DNA of 64,000 nucleotides from Branchiostoma floridae (Eukaryota > Chordata > Leptocardii > Amphioxiformes > Branchiostomatidae): assembly GCF_000003815.2 (NCBI RefSeq), contig NC_049989.1, positions 13,419,764 to 13,483,763 of the forward strand, in the 5' to 3' direction. The position numbers and the translations under genes were made by a program. Below are positions 12,401 to 23,200 of this stretch, piece after piece. Position 1 is the stretch's first letter, and the number at the start of each line of letters is the position of its first letter. The notes under the pieces were generated by a model. That model did not search any database, was not told the origin of the DNA, and saw nothing but the letters and a program-made list of their open reading frames with translations.

Positions 12401-15400
12401 AATTATTCCGCTTCAGCTCAAGACCCTTAAAGCTCAGTTTACACTGAGGGAGAACGACATGTGTCAAATGGAAGAGTTGTACGAGAAACAGAAGAGGAGT
12501 CTACAGAAGATACACCGTAAGGAGGTGCAGGTCAGTGTCATTTTTGAAGAGCAGTTTCACATTTGTCTTTAAGTAAATGTGGTTAACAATTTTACAAGAA
12601 GAGAAGAAGTAAAATAACATGTACAAATGAGGTAGATTAAGAGCACTGTAGGAACATGTAGGATATCTAAGAACAGATACATTTATCAACGTTATCAAGT
12701 TCAAGCAAGTACTTTTAGCAGGAAACGTTGACTTATATACTGTCTACAAATTAACACGCCATCATTCTTGCGCTAATCGTAGTACTGTCGAATGTTCACA
12801 GGCCCTGACAGAAGGTTTCGAACAGGAGATTCAGAAGAGGAATGAGAGAGAAAGGTTTTTGCAAGAGATGATTATAAGAAAGAATACGGAAATTGAGGAA
12901 GTGAAGAAGGAATTGGCCACCATGAATGACATCCATGAGGAGGAGGTGAAGGTCAGTGTCAATGTTTGAATTGCAAATATGTCCGTCATCATTTAGAACG
13001 AAATAAAAGTGATAAATCTTCATCAGCAGACCTAACATAATCTCAGTCTTTACAAGGTGACCATATGTTTACTGTGCATATGATTTCAAGTTGTCACAGC
13101 TTAGGTAAATTTCCTGCGCTTATACACTCGTAGTATACTGCCTAACACGTTTCAGTTATCAGAAAGCTTAGGTAAACTCTTGGGAAGGTTTCTTCTTCAA
13201 AAAAAGTTAAATAAAACAAAGGACTGTGTCGCACTTTGCATAAGAGAGGACTGACACAAGAAGCACTGGCAAATATGATGTGTAATTAAGCGGCTGCTAC
13301 TGTATTATTGCCTACCAATTACCACCATGCATTTTTCTGGGACTAATCGCAGTAACCGTTGAATGTTCACAGGCACTGAAGGAATCTTTCCTGCAGGTAA
13401 TCAAAGATAGGGATGACAAAGAAAAGCTGCTCCAGCAGACAATTCTTCAGAAAAACGAAGAAGTGGCGGCACTGAGGAGAAATATGAAAGCAGAAAAGGA
13501 CATCCATGAAGAGGAGGTAAAGGTCAGTGTCAATGTTTGAATTGGAAAAATTTCCCTCATCATTCAGAACTAAATAAAAGTGATAAACAACCAAGTCTTC
13601 ATCAGATCTAACGTATTCTCAGCCTTTACAACGTGACCATGTTTACTTTACATATGATTTCAAGTTGTCACAACATCTTAGGTAAATTTCTGTCTATGTT
13701 TACTACGATTGAAAGCTTGTAGTATATTACTTATACGTTACGGTTATCAGAACGACTTAGGACATTTCCGGAAGATTTCGCTTTCAAGAAAGATAGATGA
13801 AGCAAAGAGGACTGTATCAAACTTTGCATGAGAGGACGGACACATGTTTGTTCAATTTACGGTCAGACGTCGACGATTTAATGACACAATGAAAAACCCA
13901 TGGCAAGCTCTCGTAAAACTGTATCAAAACTGTCTTCCAGTAAACAAAGGAGAATTACAAAAAAGTGAATTCAAAGCTGCTATTAGAACGACTGTAATAG
14001 ATTCCTGGAAGATTTTGCATTCGCGAAAATATAGTTACTTGAATGAAACAAGAAAGGCGCACATTAACATCTGTGTAATAGAGATAGAAACCCAAATTTG
14101 TGAAACTCAAAATTGTTCAGCTTGCCGTCTGACGAATTTTACTCAAAGACTTTGTATGCGTAAGGCCATGTTGATTTGATTGTATGGATGACATCCTCTG
14201 GGAATCCCAGAACTGATTCGAGCGTGCGAATAAAAAAAAGTTTGGCCGAAATAAAGTTGCCCTCATTATTAAATCTAAGTGGTCATTTTGTTTGCACAGT
14301 CTTCTCCTTTGACATTGGAAGTGACGTTGACATTATAGTATATGTTTCCCGATATATCATTTTTTTTAAATCTGCGACATGTATTTGCTCCTTTTACAGC
14401 TAATTGTCTTATTCAAAGAATGGTTGAAAACTTTTTTATTTTATTTTTGGAAATTGTACCGACGAAAATTGATGCGCGAGCGGATGTCATCCATATAGTA
14501 CAACCAACGTGGCCTAAGCATTAACAGGATCTTTCGGAGACTAATCATGGTGTCGTCACACAGGAGCTCCAACAGACCATCCACTTGGACTCTTTATTCG
14601 TGAAAGACCTTATGGCAGCTTCATCCAAGATCGAGAGTGAGGAACTAGAGGTCAGTGTCGATGTTTGATGTTTGATTTGATATCCGTCGTCCTCTTGTTG
14701 CCTCATTATAGTCCGTCTATCTGTAATGTAAGCCTTCAATGTCATTTTTTTACGTCATTTGACGAAGTAGTCGACGTAAATTGATTGCAGTGGAAGAAAA
14801 GAATCCGTAAAGGTGACGTTTTTTTTGTTAATTTTTCGCCTCAACAAAATTTTTGAAAAAAAAATGTGCTCCAAACAAAGGCGTTTGCGTAACACACAAG
14901 TTAAACGTTTACAGCTGAACGTCTTGCGACTCAAAGTAGGTCTATTGTTCCACTGACTGACTGTGTGTGAGCATTCACAAGGGCCTTTTCCACACTAATC
15001 AAATTATCGTGCCGTGTTCACAGAGGGTGAGAAAAGACAAGGAGACCCTGGAGTATGAGCACAACCTGACTAGGGCCAGGCTAGAGGAGTCTGAGGTAGG
15101 GTGGCATTGGAAGAGCAAACATGACATGTGCCGTCGACATGGCCAACCAATAAAGCTAAGGGCACAATCTGTCGTACGTGCAATTAGTCCGTTTTCTGGG
15201 GTGGGGGGGGGTCACTTCCGCCAAAAGTCGGATTCCCCACGGGTTCGTGCGGAGGCGTTACTTATCACTTACGGATCCCTTAGCTTACGGTGCCCTTAGC
15301 TTCAGAAAAACAGTAGACGTTCCAATCCATGTAGAGCGTCTCAGATTTTCCTACCGACATTCAATTGCTAACTATGTACAAGGAGGTTAAAGTATACCTG

Positions 15401-17635
15401 ACTATAATCGCCTTGATTTGAATAAAATGTATGCCATTGGCAAGGGTCATTTTATACTAGTCAAAGGGCAAATACGTGGTGACAAATGTTTTGAAATTAT
15501 CAAAACTTCAAAGTTAAAGTTCTTGCTCTTTTCGTCTTAGCAGACGGTCTGTAGCATTAAGTCTCGCGGCTTCAGTCAGTCACTCTTTTACTCTGTGAGC
15601 TCCTGACTGAACAGCGCCTGTCGTGACCCATGCGGCCAATGCTAGTATGGCAGGCTGTCCTACAGAATGCACAGCAGTCTAAAAATACATTTTGTTTAGT
15701 AAGATTACGTCTAAATGGTAACGCAGAAATGCAGTTTAAAAAATCACAGTCAAGTCAAGTCAAGGTTTATTGCACAACGATTGTACCAGGTATAATGTAT
15801 GTTAGATTTTGCCTTATATAGGTACAACAAAGGAGCACTGGCAAACCTGTCAAAATTAACGAATTTAGAATATTCAAAAAAGAATATCGTTCACATTTTC
15901 TGTGGTCAATCATGCATTTGTTTCCCCACATATGGCTCAGACAAAGCTGGAAAGCCTGGAGAAAGACGGAGAGAGGCTCTTGTCCGAGGTAAGACATGCT
16001 TCCGTTTTCCTCCTTGTAGTTGTAGATGCCAAACTCGGCCTGGTAGACGAACTACCCCTTAACATCAGACTCCTGAATCTACTGTCTCTATGAATGCCTG
16101 TAAAAAGCTGTTCTAGTATATTATCACTCCCAACTCGTCCTGGTAGACGCTCTACCACTTAACATCAGACTCCTGAAACTACTGTGACAGTCTCTATTGA
16201 TACCTTTAAAAGCTGTCCTAGTTTATTATCACTTCCTTACCACCAACATTCGACCCACTGTAAATGCACGAACTGCACAATTCTTTTTAATATTCTATTC
16301 AGACATTTCATTTCACTATCATTTCTATGATTTATTATCAAATTACCGTTTCTGTGACCTATGATATTTGTCGTTATCATTATTGTTGTTAATATTATCA
16401 TTGTTACCATTATTGTTGTTATCATTATTGTCGTTGTTATTGTTGTTTGTTAGCAACGACATACTAATTTTCTTACAATAGTAGTTGTTTGTATCAATAG
16501 TTGTTCATTTCAATGTTTAACCGGTTGTAAATGTTGTAACATAACAAACGAAATCTAGACGTCGTGACCAAAACACGGACTTTATAAAGTTAACTGTTAA
16601 CGTGTCGTCTAATCTTTTAGTTAGTCAGACGTCTTATTCATAATTGCTTTTCCGGCAGCTCAACTCCATGAAAACTACGCTCCTGAAGTCATGGGTGGAC
16701 CGCAACAATGAGGTGAAGGTAAGTGTCTGATTGTGCATTACTTGTCGAGCCTTCCTCCTTCGTCAAATACAGTCTCTTCTGTTTCATTTTCATTCCGTAC
16801 AAAGTGGGAATCTTTCATGTGCAGGACATTCTAAGGGCTGTAAATGTTTAATGTTTTGACCTCTCCACTTTGCGTAGATAATGCAAGACAGGCTATTCTC
16901 GATGAAGGCCGAAAGGGAAATCTTTAAGGTAAGTAGCCACCACTTCAGTCTACAACATTGGAACAGAGCCAGACCAGATGTAAACAAGCACTATTATACA
17001 CTGACCAAACCACCGACCTACTTTCCAAGTACAAATATTAAAGCCAAACATTTTAAGCAAACTGTAGTACTTGTAAAAAAATTCCTTTCAAATCAGAGGA
17101 CCTCTATTCTTATTTCAATAATTCCCAAGCCATCTTCATGCTGACAAGGCAATACCTGTCGAGACAATCTATTTTTATCTCATTAAAATGTCACGTCACT
17201 ATGGTGGTCTGATCACACATGGTCTATATTCTAGGTCCTTGCAACAGCTTCACAAAGGAAGAGAGAAGTGGAAGAAGAGCACAGTTCAAACAGACACATG
17301 GAAAGGGTAACACTGAATTTTCATCTAATAAAACTAGTATCTGTTCAAAAGGCCCTCGAAATAGATAATTAACGAAAAGTATACATTAAGCTTTATTTAG
17401 GAGGACGAAAATTAACATCCAATCAAAATCAATAGGCACCTTTGCATGTAGATACAGCGTTTAGTATGTAGTTTCTGACAATTCATATCCTGAGTTTGAT
17501 GTGCGTTTGTATATACAGGCCATGAGGCACCATCAGGAACAGGCAAGATACCTGGGCCAAGCCTGGCAGGAGGCGGCAATCGGTCCCTGTTCCATGTACG
17601 ACCCTGACAGAAATCATCATCATCATCCGGGCTAA
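6476..17635 (+). CDS. Multi-exon coiled-coil protein (uncharacterised), 17 exons
   Basis: Proposed exons: 6476-6545, 8337-8425, 9139-9186, 9476-9529, 10046-10108, 11084-11155, 11790-11837, 12417-12530, 12802-12951, 13373-13522, 14564-14650, 15024-15095, 15941-15988, 16659-16718, 16878-16928, 17235-17306, 17519-17635. Together they give 1365 bp, or 454 residues plus TAA. Exon 1 ends in phase 1 at CAG|GTAAGG and exon 2 supplies the two missing bases; every later junction is phase 0. The protein is rich in Glu, Lys, Gln and Leu with heptad-like spacing and no enzymatic motif, so an extended coiled coil is likely. The C-terminus is different: a Trp/Gly/Pro-containing stretch ending HHHHPG. Exons 9 and 10 are tandem duplicates of 50 codons each. 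The start is the least certain part. The family is not recognised; a cytoskeletal, centrosomal or golgin-like role would be a guess. Confidence 0.75.
10285..10325 (+). pseudogene. Decayed duplicate of coiled-coil exon 5
   Basis: The sequence AAAGCGGTTCAGGAAGCTAT and the following donor GTAAGAACTAATCT repeat the 3' half of exon 5 (10046-10108) and its downstream intron. There is no usable acceptor directly upstream, because the CAG-like sequence has become CAA. It looks like a remnant of tandem exon duplication, though a cryptic alternative exon is possible. Confidence 0.6.
11170..11465 (-). repeat. Dispersed interspersed repeat (SINE-like 3' domain)
   Basis: An intronic stretch whose minus strand reads GGAGGTCCCGTGTTTGAGG, then a run ending CACGCC-type GTGTTACGCCATAAGGCGG. 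A similar core occurs in shorter form at 63650-63700 (CTCCTCGAGCACGGGACC). The GGCGTAACACACC motif recurs at 58383 and near 62460. The element family is inferred from repetition in the window; no tRNA head or flanking duplication was identified. Confidence 0.45.
12262..12325 (+). other. tRNA-like sequence with B-box
   Basis: GGCGACA at the 5' side nearly pairs with TGTCGGC at the 3' side, and the palindromic arm CCCGGG-TTCGAT-CCCGGG contains a good RNA polymerase III B-box (GGTTCGATCCC). A TTGCAA loop suggests a GCA anticodon. The span is about 63 bases, too short for a canonical tRNA because the D-arm is collapsed, and the T-loop is one base short. It is more likely a tRNA pseudogene or the head of a degenerate SINE than a working tRNA. 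Confidence 0.35.
12773..13620 (+). repeat. Tandem duplication of a coiled-coil exon with intron flanks
   Basis: The blocks at about 12773-13025 and 13342-13600 match across acceptor-side intron (CTAATCG...GAATGTTCACAG), the 150-bp exon, and donor-side intron (GTCAGTGTCAATGTTTGAAT onward, including AATAAAAGTGATAAA). The acceptor motif also appears before exons at 11084 and, more weakly, 14564 and 15024. The exon series therefore grew by repeated local duplication that included intron sequence. Confidence 0.85.
14164..14514. mobile_element. PIF/Harbinger-like MITE in an intron
   Basis: A 351-bp element with inverted ends: left GGCCATGTTGATTTGATTG and right end the reverse complement with a few mismatches (CAACGTGGCC). 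It is flanked by TAA at 14161-14163 and 14515-14517. GGCC termini and a 3-bp TAA duplication fit the PIF/Harbinger superfamily. It has no transposase, so it is non-autonomous. It sits just before exon 14564-14650. Its right end recurs at 56676-56718. Confidence 0.75.
16026..16235 (+). repeat. Two-copy tandem repeat, about 100-bp period
   Basis: The string CCTGGTAGACG appears at 16039 and about 16139, followed in both by CTACC...TTAACATCAGACTCCTGAA and later by AAGCTGTCCTAG-like sequence. It is an intronic local duplication in the coiled-coil gene; no function is seen. Confidence 0.8.
16370..16453 (+). repeat. ATTATTGTTGTTATC-type microsatellite
   Basis: Low-complexity intronic tract of ATTATTGTTGTT/ATTATCATTGTT units, strongly pyrimidine/T-rich on the plus strand. 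Confidence 0.85.
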
Positions 17636-18024
17636 AAATGTGTATAACGTTATATTAGCTTCTATTATTGAAATATGTTTGACTTTGTTGTTGTTAGGGT
17701 AGTTCTACTGTTTCTCCTGTTTTCAAGAGCCTCTTTGATTTATAAGCCTTGATAACAGACACCTGAGGAAATACAGGGAGATATTTAGACTTCACATTTG
17801 TCAGTGTCAACATTTTCATTTGTCCGAATACATGAGCTCAGAAGACAGAAGCCATTATTTAAATCAGCCGTGAAGCCCTTATTAGCCTCGTGGATAACTT
17901 CAATCTGCTCCAGTGGATTGTAATCACAAGTAAAGAATGTAATGTATCAGCTTAAGTTGCTCTGGAATATGGGGATATATTTTCCGTAACATTTTTGAGC
18001 AAGTATTTTCGTATGAGCTAAGTT
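17636..18024. other. Downstream flank of the coiled-coil gene
   Basis: Non-coding sequence directly after the TAA of the coiled-coil gene. No AATAAA close to the stop, no repeat and no ORF of note was recognised. Confidence 0.5.
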
Positions 18025-18227
18025 TCAAAACAGACATCCAAAAGTTTCTTTGAGGACCCTCTTTCTAGGGAGAAAGTTTCTGCTTTAAGCAGACAGACAA
18101 CCGAGTAACCGGAGTGACCCACAAAGAACAGAAATGGAGTCTGACCTACACCCAATCCCGTGGCCTGTATCACGATATACACGTACAGGACATTAGAACA
18201 AGTAAGGAGCAAAAGGTAAAACCATGA
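18025..18227 (+). pseudogene. Relic 3' end of a CARD/NB-ARC paralogue
   Basis: Matches the last coding part of the gene ending at 25359. It shares AAAGTTTCTTTGAGG, then a diverged stretch, then a frame reading VTGVTHKEQKWSLTYTQS, then VQDIRTSKEQKVKP and TGA at 18225-18227. The two conserved blocks lie in different frames with a TAA between them, so this copy is broken. The homology continues through the 3' UTR into 18790. It indicates an earlier tandem duplication of the gene, of which only the tail remains here. Confidence 0.85.
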
Positions 18228-18790
18228 CTGTGACGTCATTGTACACCTCTGCTGAGGTGGAGAATGGATCTTGTATGCATATGTAATCTCAGATTATGTG
18301 TCGAGTTTGTAGTTTCAAATGACATATATAATGCAGTTTTGCAAGAATAAAGACATTTAAGATTCTGCAATGTGCCTTGAATTTTTCTTTTACCGTTATC
18401 ACTGTTGACCACAAACAGAATACAGGCAACAACGGCTAGCATTAGTCAGGTATTCATGACGTCATCCAGTTCGATACATGCGTACAGGTGATTGACAGCT
18501 CATGATATTTCCCCATAGGTTTATCATAAGCCTATGTTTTGTGAAGATACTTCTTCAAAACCATCTGTTGACACGAAACTGGTGTTGTTGGTCCCATCGC
18601 TGTCATTTAATGCTGAAAATCACTTGCTGATGGTGATGACTGATCCTGATAGTACTAGACTGATAACTCACTTAATGAAGGTGTGTATCTGACGACCTTT
18701 AGGCGTACAGGCCGTGATAATCAGTAATGGGCTAGTTAAAATTATTGTACCAAGCAAGGAACATCTTTCCCCAAACCATATACAATACAG
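18228..18790 (+). repeat. Duplicated 3' UTR and downstream sequence (copy 1)
   Basis: Matches about 26250-26620 and 26890-26970. Shared parts are the 3' UTR with AATAAA at 18346-18351, the GGCTAGCATTAGTCAGG region, CCATCTGTTGACACGAAACT, and CCAAGCAAGGAACATCTT. This copy lacks the LINE fragment and the MITE-like block that separate these parts in copy 2. Confidence 0.85.
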
Positions 18791-19388
18791 TACAGCGTAT
18801 AACGTTAGTAATCCCTGGGAGGTAACGTTAAGGCCAGGAGAGAAAGTCAGAATTCTGCAGTGCTCCTTTACACTTGTTAGCTTTGGTGCGGTATTTTCCC
18901 TGATTGGATGTGGGTTTGGGTACTGGGTACGGTTATAAAATATTTGTCAGCTCTAACCTCTCCGTATTTCCTGAAAAGATTTTAAAACCAGCTGGGCAAA
19001 TCCCCTTCATTTCTACATCTGTAAACCGGTAGTTATGCAAAAAAGTTCATTATATCTGAGTAAAAAAAGAAAATCTTAAAGCATTGAGGGGATAAGTTTG
19101 TGACAAACTTATAAGCAGAAAAATACGACCCGAAACCAAGCCTACCCACCTTTAAGATTTACAAATCCATCCGAACCGACCGCTTCACTCAAGACAAGTG
19201 TCTCCCTACACCCGAATAATCGTCGAAAAATTTTGATTTTCTAAACAACCAAATCATCGGATACAATCTATTCGCTGTCCAATCCACCTTGGAGCTGCCA
19301 AAGTTGCGCCATTGTTAGATTTGCACAGAAGAATATCTTTGTTGTGAATGTGTCTGTCTTTTCTTTTGCTGGGGACTAATTTGGACAG
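18791..19388. other. Intergenic region, nothing recognised
   Basis: No convincing ORF, repeat or RNA gene was seen between the duplicated segment and the promoter region of the CARD gene. Confidence 0.4.
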
Positions 19389-19408
19389 TGACGTCATCGC
19401 CACATGTG
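19389..19408. promoter_or_regulatory. CRE-like and E-box palindromes upstream of the CARD gene
   Basis: TGACGTCA at 19389-19396 and CACATGTG at 19401-19408 sit about 65-85 bp before the ATG at 19473. Both are perfect palindromes of the kind bound by bZIP (CREB/ATF) and bHLH factors. The placement suggests a proximal promoter; binding is inferred. Confidence 0.4.
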
Positions 19409-19472
19409 ACCAGAATACCCGGAAGAAAGTTAACGTTACCACTTTGTAAACCGTTTACTGTTTGTACCCGCT

Positions 19473-20251
19473 ATGGATCCGCTACACCGACAAGTTATCC
19501 TGGACTGCTCTGACGACGTTGCCCGTGACATGGACCCTGGCTTGGTCCTGCGGTATAGCACGGTCCACTGGCGGGACGGAGACCCTGGGTTCATCCGGGC
19601 CAAGGCGAGAACAGAGGGGCCACACTGCGGCGCCAGGGCGCTACTGGACAAACTGTTGGGTACGTTTAGGCTACAGAAACGTTTGAACAATTTTCAAGCT
19701 ACATGAAAAATCAACTGTAATCTTAATCACTAGTACTTATCAGACGTTCGTAACCGGTAATTTCTGTCGTACGTATACCCGTTAAAAAACTGCCGTACCC
19801 GGCATTTTCAACCGCCACCAGGACTCGAAATACTGGGTGTTTGTGCACCCAGGTGCACCTATAATTGGACATGTGCACCCAATTTTTTTCATAGGCTTAT
19901 GTATGTAAAGATGTCAGTATAATTATTGTAAACACCATATTATTTACATCTACAATGTATGTGTTAGAAAGATAATAAAATGTCTGTCATAGTACTTGTT
20001 TAAGAGTTTGAAGTTGGAATTCGTATTCATCGATATTTTCAATGCTCAAAAACTGTGCGTGCCATTAGCAAACATTTCAACTTTAAATGTTACAGAATTA
20101 CCGTATGACGGTTTTGACGACTTTGTTGAAAGCTTGAGGGAGGTTCCATATCATCACCTTGTCAGTCAGCTACTAGAGAGTCGGACACGTTTTCACACAG
20201 CTGTGAGGAGAGGAGAGATAAGAAAGAAAGATCTTGGACGGCGGCCACAAG
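19473..20251 (+). CDS. CARD-encoding exons 1 and 2
   Basis: Exon 1 (19473-19659, donor G|GTACGT) and exon 2 (20096-20251, acceptor TACAG, donor CAAG|GTGGTT) form one death-fold domain. Residues such as VILDCSDDVARDMDPG and, across the junction, RALLDKLL then ELPYDGFDDFVESLRE match the helix pattern of caspase recruitment domains. CARDs bind other CARDs and act in apoptosis or inflammation signalling. The start is the first ATG; no upstream in-frame ATG was seen close by. Confidence 0.82.
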
Positions 20252-23200
20252 GTGGTTGACTTTTCCTTGCTTGTTTGCAGTACATTTGCTAATCATTTGC
20301 TGTTAAATCCTAAGACTGTTGATTATGACATGTCTCATTTTGTGTCCCCTCAATACCACATATGTTTTAAACTATTTTCTCTCTTCATACGCTTGTTTCT
20401 GTTTGGTATGAAAGATCAATGACTGTGGGTAGGGGCAAGATGAGTTTCACCACCCCAATGGTTCTGTTTGCTACTAGTAAATATTTGAAGGCTGACAACC
20501 TCTTCTGTACTTTGCAGCCGGACCGTGTAGCACGATGTCGTAAGGCTCTTTTATATTTGTTGTTTGCTATCCAAACAGATCAAAGACTCTTTCAAAGGCT
20601 GGACTCGGCTGATGACGAAACGTAGTTTCTTTACCTTCTCCATAGTAAGATGTGTTTGTACGGCGACGATTAATGAATGGTCTTTATACCCCTGTAACAT
20701 TATGTACGATCTTCGGACGTACTTCGCGATCGCTGGAAGGTCGGCAAATTTTAAGATCTTCAGAGGGTCTTGCGTATTTTTCGCCCCAAAACTGTCTCTG
20801 TCACATATGCACGAGGCCCGTGCAATCGCCAGTGAATAAATCTATGATAATGAACCTCCCATGACCTCTGGTAACACAAAACATTCCTCACAATAAGGCA
20901 AAGGATTAATTAATGTTTATTTTTTTGTTGTCGGAATCTTTTTAACCAATAAATGGTATGCGCGGGCATAATAGAAATGACAAAAGAAAAGAAAGTGTGT
21001 CACAAAGTCAGACTACATACTGCCACAGGGGCCACAATGTCAGAATTACCTTCACATTCCCAGACATTCAACAAACGTAAGTCGGGCGTAAGTGGAGCAA
21101 ACGTCACCCGACTGACGGGCGTTCGCCATTCAAGTTGCACGATCTGCAGGCGACTTGGTAACGAGCTCTGCGAACTCAGAAATTACCGGCGACTTGTCGC
21201 TTATGTTAAAAACATGTTTCGCTGCACCGCGACCATCGTACGACCCCTGAAAATCGCCGGCGATCCCGAAAAATCGCGAGATGATCGTCAGAACACCGGA
21301 CGTCTTACTCACGAAAATGTCATTTAGAGCTCGAATCTTCGTCCGATCGATTTTGCGCGCGCTATGTGACAGGGGTATTACCATTAAGAAGGTCACGACC
21401 TTCATTAATGATTTTGTATAAACTTTATGGACGGTTCTTTACTGGTATGTTTTGCAGATGTCACAAAGTGGTCCATGAAACGACTAGGTGACGTTAGTAT
21501 GCTCCTCATAACGTTGATGATCTGTGCCTGGATGGTCACTGTTTACTACACTGACGAAATGAACGGTGAGTGTCCCGACGTTGAAGACGATTTAGCCACA
21601 TATTGTTTAGACCATCTCATCTATCTCATTAAAAAAACTGTCGGTCAATTTATATACAACTCCTTTATAAAACGAGACAATATCATACTGTCCTGAAGCA
21701 GCACATAACGCTAGCCTGATTATGTATATAACACAGTACTATTAGTATTACCATTCGAAAGATAGATTAGTTTCTTAGATTTTTAGACATTAGCAACCCG
21801 GTCTGAATAGGGTTAAGCTAACGATACATCTGCTGTCCGGATTGTATTCCTTTTATCACACCGGTAACAAAGATATGAATTTGTTTCAGACACACCCTTC
21901 ATGGCCATCTTTCCTCGTCGTATGAAGACTTTCGTGGGACGGGAAGATGTCTTCGGCAAGATCGACGCGTGTCTTGAACAGAACCGGACCTGCATCATCA
22001 AGGGGCTTGGAGGAGTCGGGAAGACATCATTGGCTATTGAGTACGGGCACAGGCGTGCGGAGAGGTACCCTGGTGGGGTGTTCTGGGTCAGGTTAGCGAG
22101 TAAGGGGGACATGTGTGCTAGTATCAGTCACTACAGCTCTTACGTTAGTCTAACTAGGGAAGAATCTGTACACTCTAGTGATGAAATGAGCTGTAAGTCT
22201 GTATGTATACAGTTAAGAAAGTACCTGACAAAGTCACGATATTGGTTGCTAGCAGTTGATGGGGCAGTCAGAGAAACCATGAAAGAGTTAGAGTCCCTAC
22301 TTCCCCACAGCATCACAGAGACAATGCATATTCTTCTTACCTCTCAGGAAAAAAACCTAAGGCTTGATAAGGAGCGTATTTCAGTGGTCAGTCTCCCGCC
22401 GTTCAGCGATACTGAGGCCCAGGCATTGTTTAACAAAACAGTCGGATCTGGCGGTAAAGATGACCGTAGATGGGTAGAGAGTCTCAGCAGATCTCTAGGC
22501 CATCACCCTTTGGCTCTACAGCTGGCGTATGCATACATTGAGACAACTGGCTGCTCTATAAAAGAGTATCATGAAAAATACACCAGAGCTAACGCCGCTA
22601 AGAAGGTAGACTTGCTGGATAAAATGGATATCGAACAGATTGCAAACAGGAATATTCGCCAAACATTGGATTACACTCTGCGCCAGCTGTCTCCTATGGC
22701 CGCTGCACTTTTGAACATCACATCATTTATGAGCCCAGACTGTATCCCTTGTCCCAAACCTTACAGCGAAAACTTTGCAAAGCTTTTTTCCATCCCAACG
22801 CGACTTGAAAAATTAGATATGATGGAAATGATCGCATACCTAGAGAGATTTTCCCTGGCTTCACGATGCCATGCCTTTCAACNNNNNNNNNNNNNNNNNN
22901 NNNNNNNNNNNNNNNNNNNNNNNNNNNNNNNNNNNNNNNNNNNNNNNNNNNNNNNNNNNNNNNNNNNNNNNNNNNNNNNNNNGTGTTTTTAGTGTGCACA
23001 GGATAGTACAGGAAGTTGTTGTAGCAGAAATGAATGAAACTTTGAGACTCGCACATTTGAGAATGCTTTCAAATATTCAACAATGTTACTTAGTAATGAC
23101 ACCTCCAGGGTGCAGGCAGAAATCCTAACTAATCATCTGCATTATCTGGCCCTGAATGTCGACAAGTACCAAACAAACCTTTCCGTCAATGCTACATACA

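Noticed and set aside
20515-20625. An extra exon in intron 2 of the CARD gene (acceptor TTTGCAG)
   Set aside because: In the required phase 1 it meets a stop within about ten codons, and no phase-compatible donor was found before it.
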